DNA of 64,000 bases from Micromonospora phaseoli (GCF_900109115.1 NZ_FNYV01000017.1:39479-103478), one strand, 5' to 3'; counted from the stretch's first letter, positions 1 to 9,342 are shown. Numbers and translations: made by a program. Notes: generated from the sequence alone by a model not told the origin.

Positions 1-2403
1 GGCCGGGGACTCCAGCCGGCCGTGGAAGTCGTTGATGCTCAGCAGTTGGAGGTCCACCGAGCCGGTGTCCGAGCCGGTGTCGATCCCCACCACCAGCGGG
101 TTGTGGTCGCTGGCCCGGTACGCGTCCGGCGCGAAGAACTCGGCCAGGCCGTCGTACTGGAAGGCGTACGACTCGACGGCGTTGATCTGCCACACGTCGA
201 CCCCGGTCACCCGGGCCGCCAGCGACGGCGAAGCGACGGCGTGGTCGAGCGAGCCGGACTCGCCGTTGAAGACGTAGCTCGTCTTGCCGGTGTCGTTGAG
301 GTTGCGGTACTGCTCGTCGTAGAGGACCTGCATCGGGTCCTCGTGGGTGTACGCGTTGAAGTCACCTAGCAGCAGCACGTCCGAGGTGCCGCTGTCGGCC
401 GCGACCTGGTCGACGAACGTTGCCAACGCCTGGGCCTGCCGGACCCGGTCGCCGTTCCAACCACCCTGACCGTCACCGGCGTCGGCGTTGTCGCCGGTGC
501 CGGCACCGCTCTTGGACTTGAAGTGGTTGGCGACCACGATGAAGTCGACCGTGCCGGCGGTGAACGTCTGCGCGATGGGTTCTCGGGCGTTGAACCAGAC
601 CGTCTCGTCGTTGACCGAACGCGACGGGCCCTTCGGCTGCGCCTTCGCCGGCTTGAAGATGATCGCCGTGGTGATGAAGTCCTGCTGGGCCGCGCCGGGC
701 AGCTCCGCCGGGGTACGGACGTAGTCCCAGGTACCCGCGCCGTCGGCGGTGTTCAGGGCGGCGACCAGGCGCTTGAGCGCCTGCTGCGGGTCGGCGGCGT
801 TGAACCGGACCGAATTCTCGATCTCCTCCAGCGCGACCACGTCGGCGTCCAGCGCGCTGATCGCCGAGACGATCTTCGCTTCCTGCTTCGCCAGCGCGGC
901 CTCGTCGGCGGCGCCGCGCGCGTCGCCACCGAAGTGCACGAAGTAGTTCAGCACGTTGAAGCTGGCCACCCGCAGGTCGCCACCGACGTCGACGGGCGCG
1001 GCGGTACGCGGGTTGGTGGCCTTGAAGGTGGTCCGGGCGGCCGGCGTGGTGTCCGCGTCGACCGGGACGGTCGGCTGCAGACGCCACTCGTTGAAGCCGT
1101 ACGAGAGCACCGACGAGCCGAACGCCTCCACCGAGTCGCCGACCCGCAGCGGGCTGGCCGGCGAGACGTATGGCGGCAACAGCCCGGCGGTGGCCAGGTT
1201 GGTCGTCTTTGCGTCGTCGACCAGGATCCGGCGCAGCTTGTTCTCCGCCGCCAACTGCTGAGCCTCGGCGGAGCCGGGACGGAACCGGTCGGTCGGGGTC
1301 AGCGCCGGCTGGTCGCCGGCCGCGAGCACGACCTCGCCGTAACGGTTGGTGTTGTAGACCTCGGAGACGGCGTACTGGCCGACCGGCGCCACCAGCATCG
1401 ACTCGACCGACTCGCGGGCGGCGTCGTCCAACGGCAGGCCGACCGGAACCGGGGCCGGCAGCGGTGAGCCCTGCTCGCAGACCTGCACGTCGGCCCGGGC
1501 GGCGATGCTGAGCTGGGTGAGCCCGTTGAACTCGCTCGCGGTGCCGCTGACCCGGACCCGGTCACCGATCGTGACCGACGGGTGGTTGGCGGTGTTGGTG
1601 GTCAGGTAGACGAAGATGCCGTCCGAGGCGGTACCGCCCGCGACCGGACGGTCCCCACCACTGCCGGCCGTCTGGACGTACACGCCGTTGTAGCCACCGA
1701 CGCGGTGGTCGGCGGTGACGATCCCCTCGACGGTCACCCGGGTTCCGGCCAGCGGCGTGGCGCTGCCGGTTCCCTGCACCTGGGCGATGGTGTGGTCGAC
1801 CGCGACGGTGCAACCGGTCGGGTCGGGGTCCGGGTCCGGGTCGGGGTCCGGCGCGCTGTTGCGTACGCCGAAGGTGTTCGCCGCCGGCGCCTGCCAGCTG
1901 TCGTCGAGCTTCTGCAGCGAGTGACCGACCGGAGTGGAGGCGGCTTCCGCGACACCGAGGTCGACCCCGGTCAGGCCGTTCGCCGGCCCGCCGACCGCGG
2001 TGAAGGTCCCCTCGTAGCTGAGGAACTCCGCCACCGAACCGTCCGGTGCGACCAGCGCGACGCCGTCCGGCGACCCGTTCTGGATGCCGTCGGTCGGGTA
2101 CGACGCGACGACCACGCCCGCGTCCGGCACCGCACCGCTCAGCGTCCTGGTGTTGTACGCCGCGCCGTTGGCACCGTTGTAGAGGACGATCTGCCAGCCG
2201 GTCAGGTCGTAGCCGGACGGCGCCTCGATCTCGATCGCCTCGCCGGTGTCCGCGCCGACGTTGTCATAGTGGATCTCACTGATGAAAGGGGTCGCCGGCA
2301 CCGGCTCGGCGACTGCGGCGGTGCCACTGGACAGGACGAGCGCGGTGGCGGTGACCAGTACGCCCGGGATTGTGAGTAGTCGTGTACTTCTTGTTCGCTG
2401 CAT
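1..2403 (-). CDS. Secreted ExeM/NucH-family nuclease, probably fused to a 5'-nucleotidase domain (C-terminus outside window)
   Basis: The protein starts at ATG 2403 with GGAGG 8 nt upstream and opens with a Sec signal peptide (Arg-rich start, hydrophobic core, AVAEP cleavage region near residue 33). A lamin-tail-like domain follows (FISEIHYDN, EAIEIE), then an OB-fold-like part, then an endonuclease/exonuclease/phosphatase domain with the landmarks RVASFNVLNYF, ALEEIEN, VVANHFKSK, LLGDFNAY and SDHNPL, all Mg-dependent nuclease motifs of this fold. The last visible residues read LLSINDFHGRL, the usual opening of a UshA-type 5'-nucleotidase domain, so the full protein is probably a bifunctional extracellular nuclease/nucleotidase. 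Such enzymes scavenge phosphate and nucleosides from external DNA. The 801 visible codons have no break; the gene simply runs off the window. Confidence 0.9.
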   Translation of the reverse strand, partial: MQRTRSTRLLTIPGVLVTATALVLSSGTAAVAEPVPATPFISEIHYDNVGADTGEAIEIEAPSGYDLTGWQIVLYNGANGAAYNTRTLSGAVPDAGVVVASYPTDGIQNGSPDGVALVAPDGSVAEFLSYEGTFTAVGGPANGLTGVDLGVAEAASTPVGHSLQKLDDSWQAPAANTFGVRNSAPDPDPDPDPDPTGCTVAVDHTIAQVQGTGSATPLAGTRVTVEGIVTADHRVGGYNGVYVQTAGSGGDRPVAGGTASDGIFVYLTTNTANHPSVTIGDRVRVSGTASEFNGLTQLSIAARADVQVCEQGSPLPAPVPVGLPLDDAARESVESMLVAPVGQYAVSEVYNTNRYGEVVLAAGDQPALTPTDRFRPGSAEAQQLAAENKLRRILVDDAKTTNLATAGLLPPYVSPASPLRVGDSVEAFGSSVLSYGFNEWRLQPTVPVDADTTPAARTTFKATNPRTAAPVDVGGDLRVASFNVLNYFVHFGGDARGAADEAALAKQEAKIVSAISALDADVVALEEIENSVRFNAADPQQALKRLVAALNTADGAGTWDYVRTPAELPGAAQQDFITTAIIFKPAKAQPKGPSRSVNDETVWFNAREPIAQTFTAGTVDFIVVANHFKSKSGAGTGDNADAGDGQGGWNGDRVRQAQALATFVDQVAADSGTSDVLLLGDFNAYTHEDPMQVLYDEQYRNLNDTGKTSYVFNGESGSLDHAVASPSLAARVTGVDVWQINAVESYAFQYDGLAEFFAPDAYRASDHNPLVVGIDTGSDTGSVDLQLLSINDFHGRLESPA

Positions 2404-2583
2404 GTGCGCGGCCTCCGAGGGAGTAGACCGCTGGAGGATAAGCGGCACCGGTGTCCAGGTGGGAGCCACCGGGTGTACCAATGCGGCAAAGACCGTGACG
2501 CGGGGCTGCCGCGACGGCCGTGCCGATGCCCGCCGTGGTGCCCGGGCCCGGCGCAGTCCGGCTCGCGGGGTGATGATGAGGTC

Positions 2584-3507
2584 ATGGTCTTGACTTGGGA
2601 CGTCATCGGGGCCCCGTCGAGCGCGGGCGCACACACCCCCGGGGTGGAGCGGGCTCCGGCCGCGCTCCGCGAAGCCGGCCTGGTGGAGTTGCTGCGGCGG
2701 GCGGCCGAGGCCGCCGATGTCGGTGATGTGCGGCCGTTCCGGTGGCGGCCGGACCCGGCGCGGCCCAACGGCCAGAATGCCGGGGAGGTGCTTCGAGTCG
2801 CGACCGACGTCGCGCAGCGGGTCGAGGCGTCGGTACGCCGAGGCCGGAAACCGCTGCTCCTGGGTGGCGACTGCACTGTGACGATGGGTCTGGTGGCCGG
2901 CCACGAGCGGGCGGGCCTGCCGGTGGCCCTGGTCTACGTCGACGGCGGGCCGGATCTGTACACCCCGTTGACCAGGGCGAACGGGAACCTGGACGCGATG
3001 GGCCTGGCGCACCTGCTCGGGCTGCCCGGGACACTGCCCGACCTCGCTGCCGTCGGCGGGGTGGTGCCGCTGTTGACTCCCGAGCGAGTGGTGGTCTACG
3101 GCGACTCACTGCCCCCCGGCGACCACGAGTACGACCTGGTGGCCGAGCTCGGCATCGACTACGTGCCGGCGAGCGAGGTGCACGCCGATCCGACCGCAGC
3201 CGCGTCGCGGGCGCGGGCTGCCGCCGAGGCCGCGGCCTCGGCGTTCGTGGTGCACTTCGACGTCGACGTGCTCAACTTCGTCGACGCCCCGCTGGCCGAC
3301 GTGCCCGAGCCGGCCGGGCTCACCCTGGACGAGGCGTCGACCACGCTCGCCACCCTCGTGGCCAGCCCACGCTTCGCCGGGCTCTCGGTCACCGAGATCA
3401 ACCCGGATCACCTGCCGGACACCGAACTCCTGCCGCGGTTCGCCCGGATCCTGGCCGGGGCGCTGTCCGGCGGTGACCGTCGGGCGGTGCGCTCACGCGA
3501 GCAGTGA
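2584..3507 (+). CDS. Arginase/ureohydrolase-fold protein with degenerate metal motifs
   Basis: The 307-residue length and fold landmarks match the arginase/agmatinase/formiminoglutamase superfamily, which hydrolyses guanidino substrates with a two-manganese centre. The three metal motifs are recognisable but altered: GGDHS is GGDCT (about residue 99), DAHxD is DGGPD (about residue 121), and SxDxDxxDP is HFDVDVLNF (about residue 224). Two metal-binding histidines are therefore missing, so hydrolase activity is doubtful and the protein may bind a different metal or act non-catalytically. ATG 2584 is chosen because homology begins at once (LTWDVIGAPSSAG) and GAGG lies just upstream; the frame is open further 5' but has no family sequence. 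It is divergent from the nuclease gene and convergent with the SARP gene. Any role in the neighbouring cluster is unknown. Confidence 0.75.
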   Translation: MVLTWDVIGAPSSAGAHTPGVERAPAALREAGLVELLRRAAEAADVGDVRPFRWRPDPARPNGQNAGEVLRVATDVAQRVEASVRRGRKPLLLGGDCTVTMGLVAGHERAGLPVALVYVDGGPDLYTPLTRANGNLDAMGLAHLLGLPGTLPDLAAVGGVVPLLTPERVVVYGDSLPPGDHEYDLVAELGIDYVPASEVHADPTAAASRARAAAEAAASAFVVHFDVDVLNFVDAPLADVPEPAGLTLDEASTTLATLVASPRFAGLSVTEINPDHLPDTELLPRFARILAGALSGGDRRAVRSREQ

Positions 3508-3542
3508 GCGGAGTGGTCACGTGACCTGAGCGGAGTGGTCAC
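3505..3542. repeat. 22-bp tandem duplication between convergent genes, with a 12-bp palindrome
   Basis: The 16-mer TGAGCGGAGTGGTCAC occurs at 3505-3520 and again at 3527-3542. The first copy contains the arginase-like stop codon and the second overlaps the SARP stop codon. GGTCACGTGACC at 3515-3526 is a perfect palindrome. It could be a weak bidirectional terminator or just a replication-slippage duplication. Confidence 0.6.
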
Positions 3543-5389
3543 CCGACGGGCGAGAGCTGCCCGTGCGCGGCTACGCACTCCCGAGCGAAGATCCGGAGCA
3601 ACCCCGGCAGGTGGAAGCGCTGCCCCGGCCCCTCGGACTCGACCGGCGTCAGCAGGTTGTGCTCGACGAGATGCTCGACCATCCGATTGGCCTGCTGGCT
3701 GGGCAGACGCAGGATCTCACCCGCATTCGACTGGGTGATGATCAAGTTGGTGCTGGCCAGTAGGCAGAGCGCGTCCCGGGCAGCCGGATCGAGTGCCCGG
3801 TAGCTGCCGGAGAGGCTGTGCCGCACCGAGATGTCGCCGACCGCGAGTTCTTCCAACCGGTTCTCCTCGCTCTCCAGATGGTCGGCGAAGCTGGGCAGAG
3901 CGATGCCCGGCTGGGCGGCGAGCCTGCTGCCCACGATCCGCAACGCCAGCGGCAGCTGGTCGCATGCCACCGCGATCCGGCCGAACACCTCCGGCTGCTC
4001 GCGTGCCCGGTGCTCGCCGGCGATCGTCGCCAGCAACTCCACCGCGTCGCTGCGGGTCAACGCCCCCAGCGTCAGTCGCCAGCCGACGTCGAGGTCCAGC
4101 AGACGCTGCCGGCTCGTGATCATGACCAGGCTGCGGCCGGCGCCGGGAAGCAGGGGGCGCACCTGCTGGGCGCAGTCGACGTCGTCGATGATCAGGAGCA
4201 ACCGCCGTCCGGCGAGCGTGCAGCGCAGCACGGCGGCGCGCTCGCGTACGTCGTCGGGCACGTCGGAGCGGGCGACGCCGAGCTCGACCAGCAGCTCCCG
4301 CATCAGGTCGCCGGTGCTGCGGGGTGCTCCGTCGGCGGTGTCGAAGCTGACGAAGAGCTGACCATCCGGAAAGATGTCCGCCAGCTCGTAACCGCTGGCC
4401 ACGGCGAAGCAGGACTTGCCGACCCCGGGGGCGCCGGAGACCAGCACGACCGAGGCGTGCTCGTCGGCGCCGGTGGTGTCCGCGATCCCCTGGGCGATGG
4501 TGCGCAACTGGCGGGTCGTGGTGGTGCGGCCGATCAGTTGGGGAGGCTTCATCGGCAGCGCGCGAGGCCCGGCTGTCGGCTCGGAGGCCGGGGCGCCGCC
4601 ACCGACCGCCGGCGGTCGACCGGCCGGCGGTCGGAGGTCGGCCGGGTCGGCGTCGAGGGCGGCCTGCAACGCGCCCTGCAACGCCGGACCCGGATCGACC
4701 CCCAGCTCGTCGACGAGCGTGCGGCGAGCCTCCTGGTACGCGGCGAGCGCCTCGGCGGTGCGACCAGCCAGGGTGAGCGAGGTGACCAGCTGCGCCTGCC
4801 GGCGCTCGTCGAGTGGTTCCTCGGCAACCATGCGCCGCAGCGCGGGAATCACCCCGGCGGACTGTCCCAGCCGGAGCCGCAGGTCGACGAGCTCGGTCAC
4901 CGCCTCCCGGCGTTGCTCCTGCAGGGCGGTGGTCAGTGCGGCGATGTCGGTGCCGAGGTCCGGCAGGTCCTCAAGGGCGCGCCCGCGCCACAGGCCCAGG
5001 GCCCGGCTGAACAGCTCGGCGGCGGTGTCCAGGCGGTCCTCGCGGGCCGCCCGGTGTCCGTCGCCGGCGAACCGCTGGAACCGCAACAGGTCCAGTTCGT
5101 CCTCGTCGACCCGCAACTGGTAGCCGGCGCCGTCGCGGACCAACCGGTCGGCCGAGTCGCCGCTGTGGTCGAGGGTCTGTCGTAGCCGGTGGATGTACGT
5201 CCGCAGGTTGTGCAGCGCCGACGCGGGCGGCGACTCAGGCCAGATGCCGTCGATGAGCCGCCCGGTGCCGACCGTCCGTCCCGGATTCAGCAGGAGGATG
5301 GAGAGCAGGGCACGCGGCTTGGTCCCGTTGATCGCAACCGGGCCCGCCTCCGTGGTCAGCGCCAATGGCCCCAGTACACTGAAATCCAT
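3539..5389 (-). CDS. SARP/AfsR-type transcriptional activator with NB-ARC ATPase domain
   Basis: This is a 616-residue pathway activator. Residues 1-95 form the OmpR-like winged helix of SARPs (FSVLGPLAL, PRALLSILLLNPGRTV, LRTYIHRLR). Residues 96-245 form the bacterial transcriptional activator domain, ending in AYQEARRTLVDELGVDPG. From about residue 285 there is an NB-ARC module with Walker A GAPGVGKS (about 321) and Walker B LLLIIDDVD. It has no long TPR tail, so it is shorter than full AfsR. ATG 5389 is preferred to an upstream in-frame start because MDFSVLGP is the canonical SARP beginning and AGAAGAG lies 5 nt upstream. SARPs bind direct heptad repeats at 11-bp spacing next to the -10 box, and such repeats occur at 19165-19228, making this the likely regulator of the adjoining cluster. 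Confidence 0.92.
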   Translation of the reverse strand: MDFSVLGPLALTTEAGPVAINGTKPRALLSILLLNPGRTVGTGRLIDGIWPESPPASALHNLRTYIHRLRQTLDHSGDSADRLVRDGAGYQLRVDEDELDLLRFQRFAGDGHRAAREDRLDTAAELFSRALGLWRGRALEDLPDLGTDIAALTTALQEQRREAVTELVDLRLRLGQSAGVIPALRRMVAEEPLDERRQAQLVTSLTLAGRTAEALAAYQEARRTLVDELGVDPGPALQGALQAALDADPADLRPPAGRPPAVGGGAPASEPTAGPRALPMKPPQLIGRTTTTRQLRTIAQGIADTTGADEHASVVLVSGAPGVGKSCFAVASGYELADIFPDGQLFVSFDTADGAPRSTGDLMRELLVELGVARSDVPDDVRERAAVLRCTLAGRRLLLIIDDVDCAQQVRPLLPGAGRSLVMITSRQRLLDLDVGWRLTLGALTRSDAVELLATIAGEHRAREQPEVFGRIAVACDQLPLALRIVGSRLAAQPGIALPSFADHLESEENRLEELAVGDISVRHSLSGSYRALDPAARDALCLLASTNLIITQSNAGEILRLPSQQANRMVEHLVEHNLLTPVESEGPGQRFHLPGLLRIFARECVAAHGQLSPVG

Positions 5390-5491
5390 AGCACTCTTCT
5401 CTCGGCCGAGAACATTGCCGTTCAGCGATTTCTGATTTCGCAATCCCCGCCGGAGAGTGGGAAAAACGCGTCCGCCAGATGATGCAAAGAC

Positions 5492-6448
5492 TCATCGAAC
5501 GGGCTTCACGCCCTTACTGAGCGTGACACCGGCCGTGGCCTGGTACGCGGCGTCGAGGACCGCGACCGCGTCCGCCACCCCGGCACCGGTGGACCGTCCG
5601 GACCGCACCAGTTCGACGAAGTCCTCCGCCTGGCGGGCCAGCGCCGCGTGCATCGTGGCGTCGCCGTCGGCCGGGTCGAGGAAGGTCAGGCGTTCGTGGT
5701 CGCGGGTGCCGAAGACCTCCACGGCGGCCATGTCGCCCCCACGGTGGTGTCGGCCCAGGGCGACGAGCGCGGTGCCGCCACCGGACAGGCCGAGCAGTGC
5801 CTGGGCGCTGTCCACGTCGTGACCGCTCACCGCGGGGTCGGTGACGTGCCGCGCGTGCTGCGTGGCGACCCGGTCCACCCGCTCGCCGGTCAACCACTGG
5901 ATCTGGTCGAACTCGTGCACCCCCATGTCGACGAAGATGCCACCGCTGCCGGTGCGGAACCCTGCGGCAGGGGGTTCGCCGTCCCACTGCAGCGCCGCCA
6001 CGAACAGCACGTCACCCATTGCTCCCGCCGCGATCCGGTCCCGCAGCCGCTGCAGGCTGGGGACGAACCGGCGCCAGTAGGCCACCTGGAACGCGATCCC
6101 GGCCTCCGCCGCCACCCGGCCCGCCTCTTGTGCCTCGGCGGCGGTCAGCCCGGCGGGCTTCTCGCACAGCACCGGCAACCCGGCCTTCGCTGCGATGGCC
6201 ACCAGCGCGCCATGCTGGCTGGTAGGGGTGGTCACCAGCAGACCGTCGGGCGTGGTCTCGGCGAGCAGGTCCGGCACCGAGGGGTACACCGGCAGGCCGG
6301 TGGTGGCGACCGCGGCCCGCGCCGCCGGGACCGGGTCGACCACATGGGTGATGGCGGCAGCCGGGTTGTCCGCGAGGGCCCGCAGGTGGTGGCGACCCAT
6401 CCGGCCGGCACCGACCAGCGCGAGTCGGAAGTCAGGGCTCCTCGCCAT
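5492..6448 (-). CDS. Gfo/Idh/MocA-family NAD(P)-dependent dehydrogenase (probable inositol/cyclitol dehydrogenase)
   Basis: This 318-residue two-domain oxidoreductase has an N-terminal Rossmann fold (ALVGAGRMGRHHLRAL), the family signature CEKPAGL at about residue 96 whose Lys is catalytic, and a C-terminal alpha/beta domain with GGIFVDMGVHEFDQIQW supplying the Asp/His pair. The family includes inositol 2-dehydrogenase and StrI-type enzymes that oxidise cyclitols to inososes. The substrate is inferred from context: an inositol monophosphatase ends 1 nt upstream, and an inositol-phosphate synthase and inosose-type aminotransferase lie in the same operon. It is the last gene of the minus-strand operon, about 100 nt from the SARP start. 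Confidence 0.85.
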   Translation of the reverse strand: MARSPDFRLALVGAGRMGRHHLRALADNPAAAITHVVDPVPAARAAVATTGLPVYPSVPDLLAETTPDGLLVTTPTSQHGALVAIAAKAGLPVLCEKPAGLTAAEAQEAGRVAAEAGIAFQVAYWRRFVPSLQRLRDRIAAGAMGDVLFVAALQWDGEPPAAGFRTGSGGIFVDMGVHEFDQIQWLTGERVDRVATQHARHVTDPAVSGHDVDSAQALLGLSGGGTALVALGRHHRGGDMAAVEVFGTRDHERLTFLDPADGDATMHAALARQAEDFVELVRSGRSTGAGVADAVAVLDAAYQATAGVTLSKGVKPVR

Positions 6449-6449
6449 C

Positions 6450-7292
6450 TCACATCCCCTCCTCGTCGGCCGCGCCCAGCCAGTCGGCGAGCGCCGCCAC
6501 CACGGCCGGCGCGCCGGTGGCGAAGACGACCCGCTCGCCCCGGCGCCACCGCCGGCTCACCCCGCCCGCCGCCTCCACCAGCGCGGCGCCGGCGGCGATG
6601 TCCCACGGCGCGGGGTCGAAGCTGACGAACGCGTCCAACTCGCCGGTGGCCACCGTGGCCAGGTCGCAGACGGTCGAACCCGTGTTGCGCAGGTCGGCGA
6701 CGCGCGGTGCGACCAGGGTCAGCAACTGGTACGCCTGCCGCCGTGGACCGGGTGCGTTGGGCACCGCGAAGGCGACGAGCGCGTGCTCCGGCACGGCCTG
6801 CGGCTTGACGGTCAACGGTGACTCGCTCCCGTTGTGGGCGCCGTCGTCGCCGAGCACGAGACAGGTACCGGTCGCCGGCTGCAGGATCGTCGCGGCGACC
6901 ACCCGGTCGGCGGCGCCCGGGGCGGATCCGTCAGGTGAGTCGGTGTCGCGGCGGTCCGCCGCGACCGCGATGCTGACCGCGTACCGGCTCAGCCCGTGGC
7001 TGAAGTTGAGCGTGCCGTCGAGCGGGTCGACGATCCACCGCAGACCCGAGCACCCCGTCATGAACCCGGACTCCTCGGCCAGCACGGCGTCCTGCGGCCG
7101 GTCGCGGGCGATCAGGTCGAGGATGGCCCGTTCGCTGGCCTGGTCGGCGGTGGTGACTGGATCCTGGGCCGCACCGTCCTTGTACGTCAGCTCCACGCCC
7201 TGGCCGCAGACATCGCGGATCGCCTCGGCACCGGCCCGCGCCGCCCGCAGACTGAGACGTTGCAGGTCGGACGGTGCGGCTCCGGTGCTCAT
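6450..7292 (-). CDS. Inositol monophosphatase-family phosphatase
   Basis: The 280-residue protein carries all the IMPase metal motifs in order: DPVTTADQASE, EES (about residue 72), WIVDPLDGTLNF (about 90) and PWDIAAGAALVEAAGG near the C-terminus. It should dephosphorylate an inositol phosphate or a related sugar phosphate using Mg. With the inositol-phosphate synthase of this operon it would supply free inositol for oxidation and transamination. The start ATG overlaps the preceding flavin-reductase stop as ATGA, showing translational coupling. Histidinol-phosphate phosphatase activity is possible in this superfamily but is less likely in this setting. Confidence 0.88.
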   Translation of the reverse strand: MSTGAAPSDLQRLSLRAARAGAEAIRDVCGQGVELTYKDGAAQDPVTTADQASERAILDLIARDRPQDAVLAEESGFMTGCSGLRWIVDPLDGTLNFSHGLSRYAVSIAVAADRRDTDSPDGSAPGAADRVVAATILQPATGTCLVLGDDGAHNGSESPLTVKPQAVPEHALVAFAVPNAPGPRRQAYQLLTLVAPRVADLRNTGSTVCDLATVATGELDAFVSFDPAPWDIAAGAALVEAAGGVSRRWRRGERVVFATGAPAVVAALADWLGAADEEGM

Positions 7293-7822
7293 CGGGTCAC
7301 CTGCGCTTCCCGCAGACCGGCCACCTGCGCATAGTGGCCGTCCACGAAGAGCAGCGGCGGCTTCGGCCGCAGCAGGCCGGACGAGCGGACGGCACCCATC
7401 AGCACCGTGTGGTCACCCGCCGGTTCGGCGCGGACCGCCTCGCACCCGAAGTAGGCCACCCCCTCGGTGAGCAGGGGGCACCCGGTGTCGTGCTCCGCGT
7501 CGTGCGGGATGTCCGCGAAACCGGCCACCCCGGCCGGTCGTCCCCGACTGGCGAACCACGCCGCCTCGTCGCACTGATCGTCCGCGAGCACGGTGATCGC
7601 GAACCGGCTGGTCTGCTGCACCGCGCCGAGCAGCCGGCAGTCCCGCTTGAGGCAGACCAGCAGCATCCGGGGTGCCAGCGACACGGTGGTGAACGAGTTG
7701 ACGGTCATCCCGACCGGCCCGTCGTGTCCCCGGGCCGTGGCCACCGCAACCCCGGTGGCGAAGCGGCCGGCCACTGATCGGAACCTCCGGTCCTGATCGG
7801 GTGGACCCTGGACGTCAGTCAT
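7289..7822 (-). CDS. Flavin reductase-like (FMN-binding split-barrel) protein
   Basis: The protein has 177 residues. The order FRSVAGRFATGVAVATA, VGMTVNSFTTVSLAPRMLLVCLK, FAITVLADDQ, GCPLLTEGVAYFGCE and DHTVLMGAV is diagnostic for the flavin reductase component of two-component FMN/FAD monooxygenases. It would supply reduced flavin to a partner oxygenase, and the only flavoprotein-fold partners nearby are the two acyl-CoA-dehydrogenase-like proteins at 10001-12269. ATG 7822 has GAGGAG upstream and overlaps the ligase stop by ATGA, while the downstream stop overlaps the phosphatase start. Confidence 0.88.
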   Translation of the reverse strand: MTDVQGPPDQDRRFRSVAGRFATGVAVATARGHDGPVGMTVNSFTTVSLAPRMLLVCLKRDCRLLGAVQQTSRFAITVLADDQCDEAAWFASRGRPAGVAGFADIPHDAEHDTGCPLLTEGVAYFGCEAVRAEPAGDHTVLMGAVRSSGLLRPKPPLLFVDGHYAQVAGLREAQVTR

Positions 7823-9342
7823 CGCAGCGCTCCTCTCGTCTCGGCGCCCTCCCCGCCCACCAGGGCGGCTATTCGGCGTCGGTCGGTCTTGCCGTTGGCG
7901 TTGGTCGGCAGCGCGGTCACGTGATGGATACGAGCCGGCACCATGTAGCCGGGTAGGCGGTCGGCGCACAGCCGGGTCAGCTCGGTGGCCACGCCCCCGG
8001 TCCCGGTGTAGACGGCTTCGAGGCAGGTGGCGTCGCCCGCGCCGAGCGCCAGCACCACCGCGTCCTGTACGCCCGGGTGCCCGCGCAGGACCATCTCGAC
8101 CTCGCCCAGCTCGATCCGGTAGCCACGTAGCTTCACCTGGTCGTCCAGCCGTCCGTGGTGGACCAGTGCGCCGTGCTCGCGGCGAACCCGGTCGCCAGTG
8201 CGGTAGTACCGACGCCCGGCGTACCGCACGAAGCGGTCGGTGTCGTCGGCCGGGTCGAGATAGCCGGCGAAGCACTGCGCCCCCTGTACGCAGAGCTCAC
8301 CGTCGTCGCCGTCGGTGCCGTCCTCGGCGAGCAGGACGGCGTCGAGGTCCGGGTGTACCGCCCCGATGGGCACCGTCCCGTTGGAGGTGACCGGCCAGTC
8401 GTCCGGCTCGGCCGGCAGCCGGTACGCGGTGCAGGTCACGGTCAGCTCGGTAGGACCGTAGAGGTTGTCCAGCACGCTGCCCGGCGCCGCCGTCGCCCAG
8501 GCGTGCGCCTGCTCCAGGGTCAGCTGCTCGCCGGCGAAGAGGCTGTACCGCAGGCCCGGCATGGCACCCGGCGTCAGCATTCGCATCCGTCGGGCCAATG
8601 ACACGACCGAAGGCACCGAGAACCAGTGAGTGATCCGCCGGTCGTTGACGAAGCGCACCGGGGTCAGCACCTCGTCCGGCGCCGGCACGACCAGCGTGGC
8701 CCCGCCACCCCAGGCGACGAACATGTCGAACACCGAGGGGTCGAAGGTCAGGTCGAAGGTCTGCGACAGCCGGTCACCCGGCCCGACCGGGTAGCGGTCG
8801 AGGCAGTACGCCAGGTAGGCGTCGACGTTGCGGTGCCGGATCGGTACACCCTTGGGGCGTCCGGTCGAGCCCGAGGTGAACAGCGCGTACGCCACGTCGT
8901 CCGCTCCGATGACCGGCATCGGGGCCGGTGCCGTGGGCGCGAGCATGGCGGCCCGATCGCCACCGAGCCGTACCAGCGAGGTGCCGGCCGCAGCCGACAC
9001 CTCCGCGGCCAGCGCGTCACCGGCGTCGTCGGCCACCATCACCTCCACCCCCGCGCCCCGGCACAGTTGGGCGTTGCGGGCCGGCGGGAAGGCGGGATTG
9101 AGGGGGGTCACGACCGCCCCGGCGCGCAGCGCGGCCAGATATCCGGCGTACGCGGGCAGGCTGCGCGCGGCCAGTAGGCCGACGGCGGCCGGCGGGTGCC
9201 CGACCACCTGGCACAGCTGCCCGGCCAGGCGTTCGACGAGCTCGTGCAGCCGCCGGTACGTCACCACCTCCCCGTCGACCTCCAGAGCGGTCGCCTCCGG
9301 CACCCGCTCGACGCTCCGTTGAAACCATCGGTACAGACTCAC
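7819..9342 (-). CDS. Stand-alone NRPS-type adenylation enzyme
   Basis: This free adenylation domain of about 507 residues carries all core motifs: YALFTSGSTGRPKG (A3), FDLTFDPSVFDMF (A4), LYGPTELTVTC (A5), YRTGDRV (A7), GRLDDQVKLRGYRIELGEVE (A8) and NANGKTDRR with the A10 lysine. It should activate an amino or carboxylic acid as the acyl-AMP and load a carrier protein. The Asp in A4 suits an alpha-amino acid, but the substrate cannot be read with confidence. No carrier domain is attached; candidates are the free ACP at 12266 or the ACP fused at 15289. The GTG 9342 start is supported by a GGGAG site and by a 4-nt GTGA overlap with the upstream stop. Confidence 0.88.
   Translation of the reverse strand: MSLYRWFQRSVERVPEATALEVDGEVVTYRRLHELVERLAGQLCQVVGHPPAAVGLLAARSLPAYAGYLAALRAGAVVTPLNPAFPPARNAQLCRGAGVEVMVADDAGDALAAEVSAAAGTSLVRLGGDRAAMLAPTAPAPMPVIGADDVAYALFTSGSTGRPKGVPIRHRNVDAYLAYCLDRYPVGPGDRLSQTFDLTFDPSVFDMFVAWGGGATLVVPAPDEVLTPVRFVNDRRITHWFSVPSVVSLARRMRMLTPGAMPGLRYSLFAGEQLTLEQAHAWATAAPGSVLDNLYGPTELTVTCTAYRLPAEPDDWPVTSNGTVPIGAVHPDLDAVLLAEDGTDGDDGELCVQGAQCFAGYLDPADDTDRFVRYAGRRYYRTGDRVRREHGALVHHGRLDDQVKLRGYRIELGEVEMVLRGHPGVQDAVVLALGAGDATCLEAVYTGTGGVATELTRLCADRLPGYMVPARIHHVTALPTNANGKTDRRRIAALVGGEGAETRGALR

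Noticed and set aside
473..2379. Several plus-strand open frames of 200-300 codons opposite the nuclease gene
   Set aside because: They have no recognisable domains and Arg/Gly/Val-rich composition typical of shadows; the minus-strand frame has a signal peptide and nuclease motifs.
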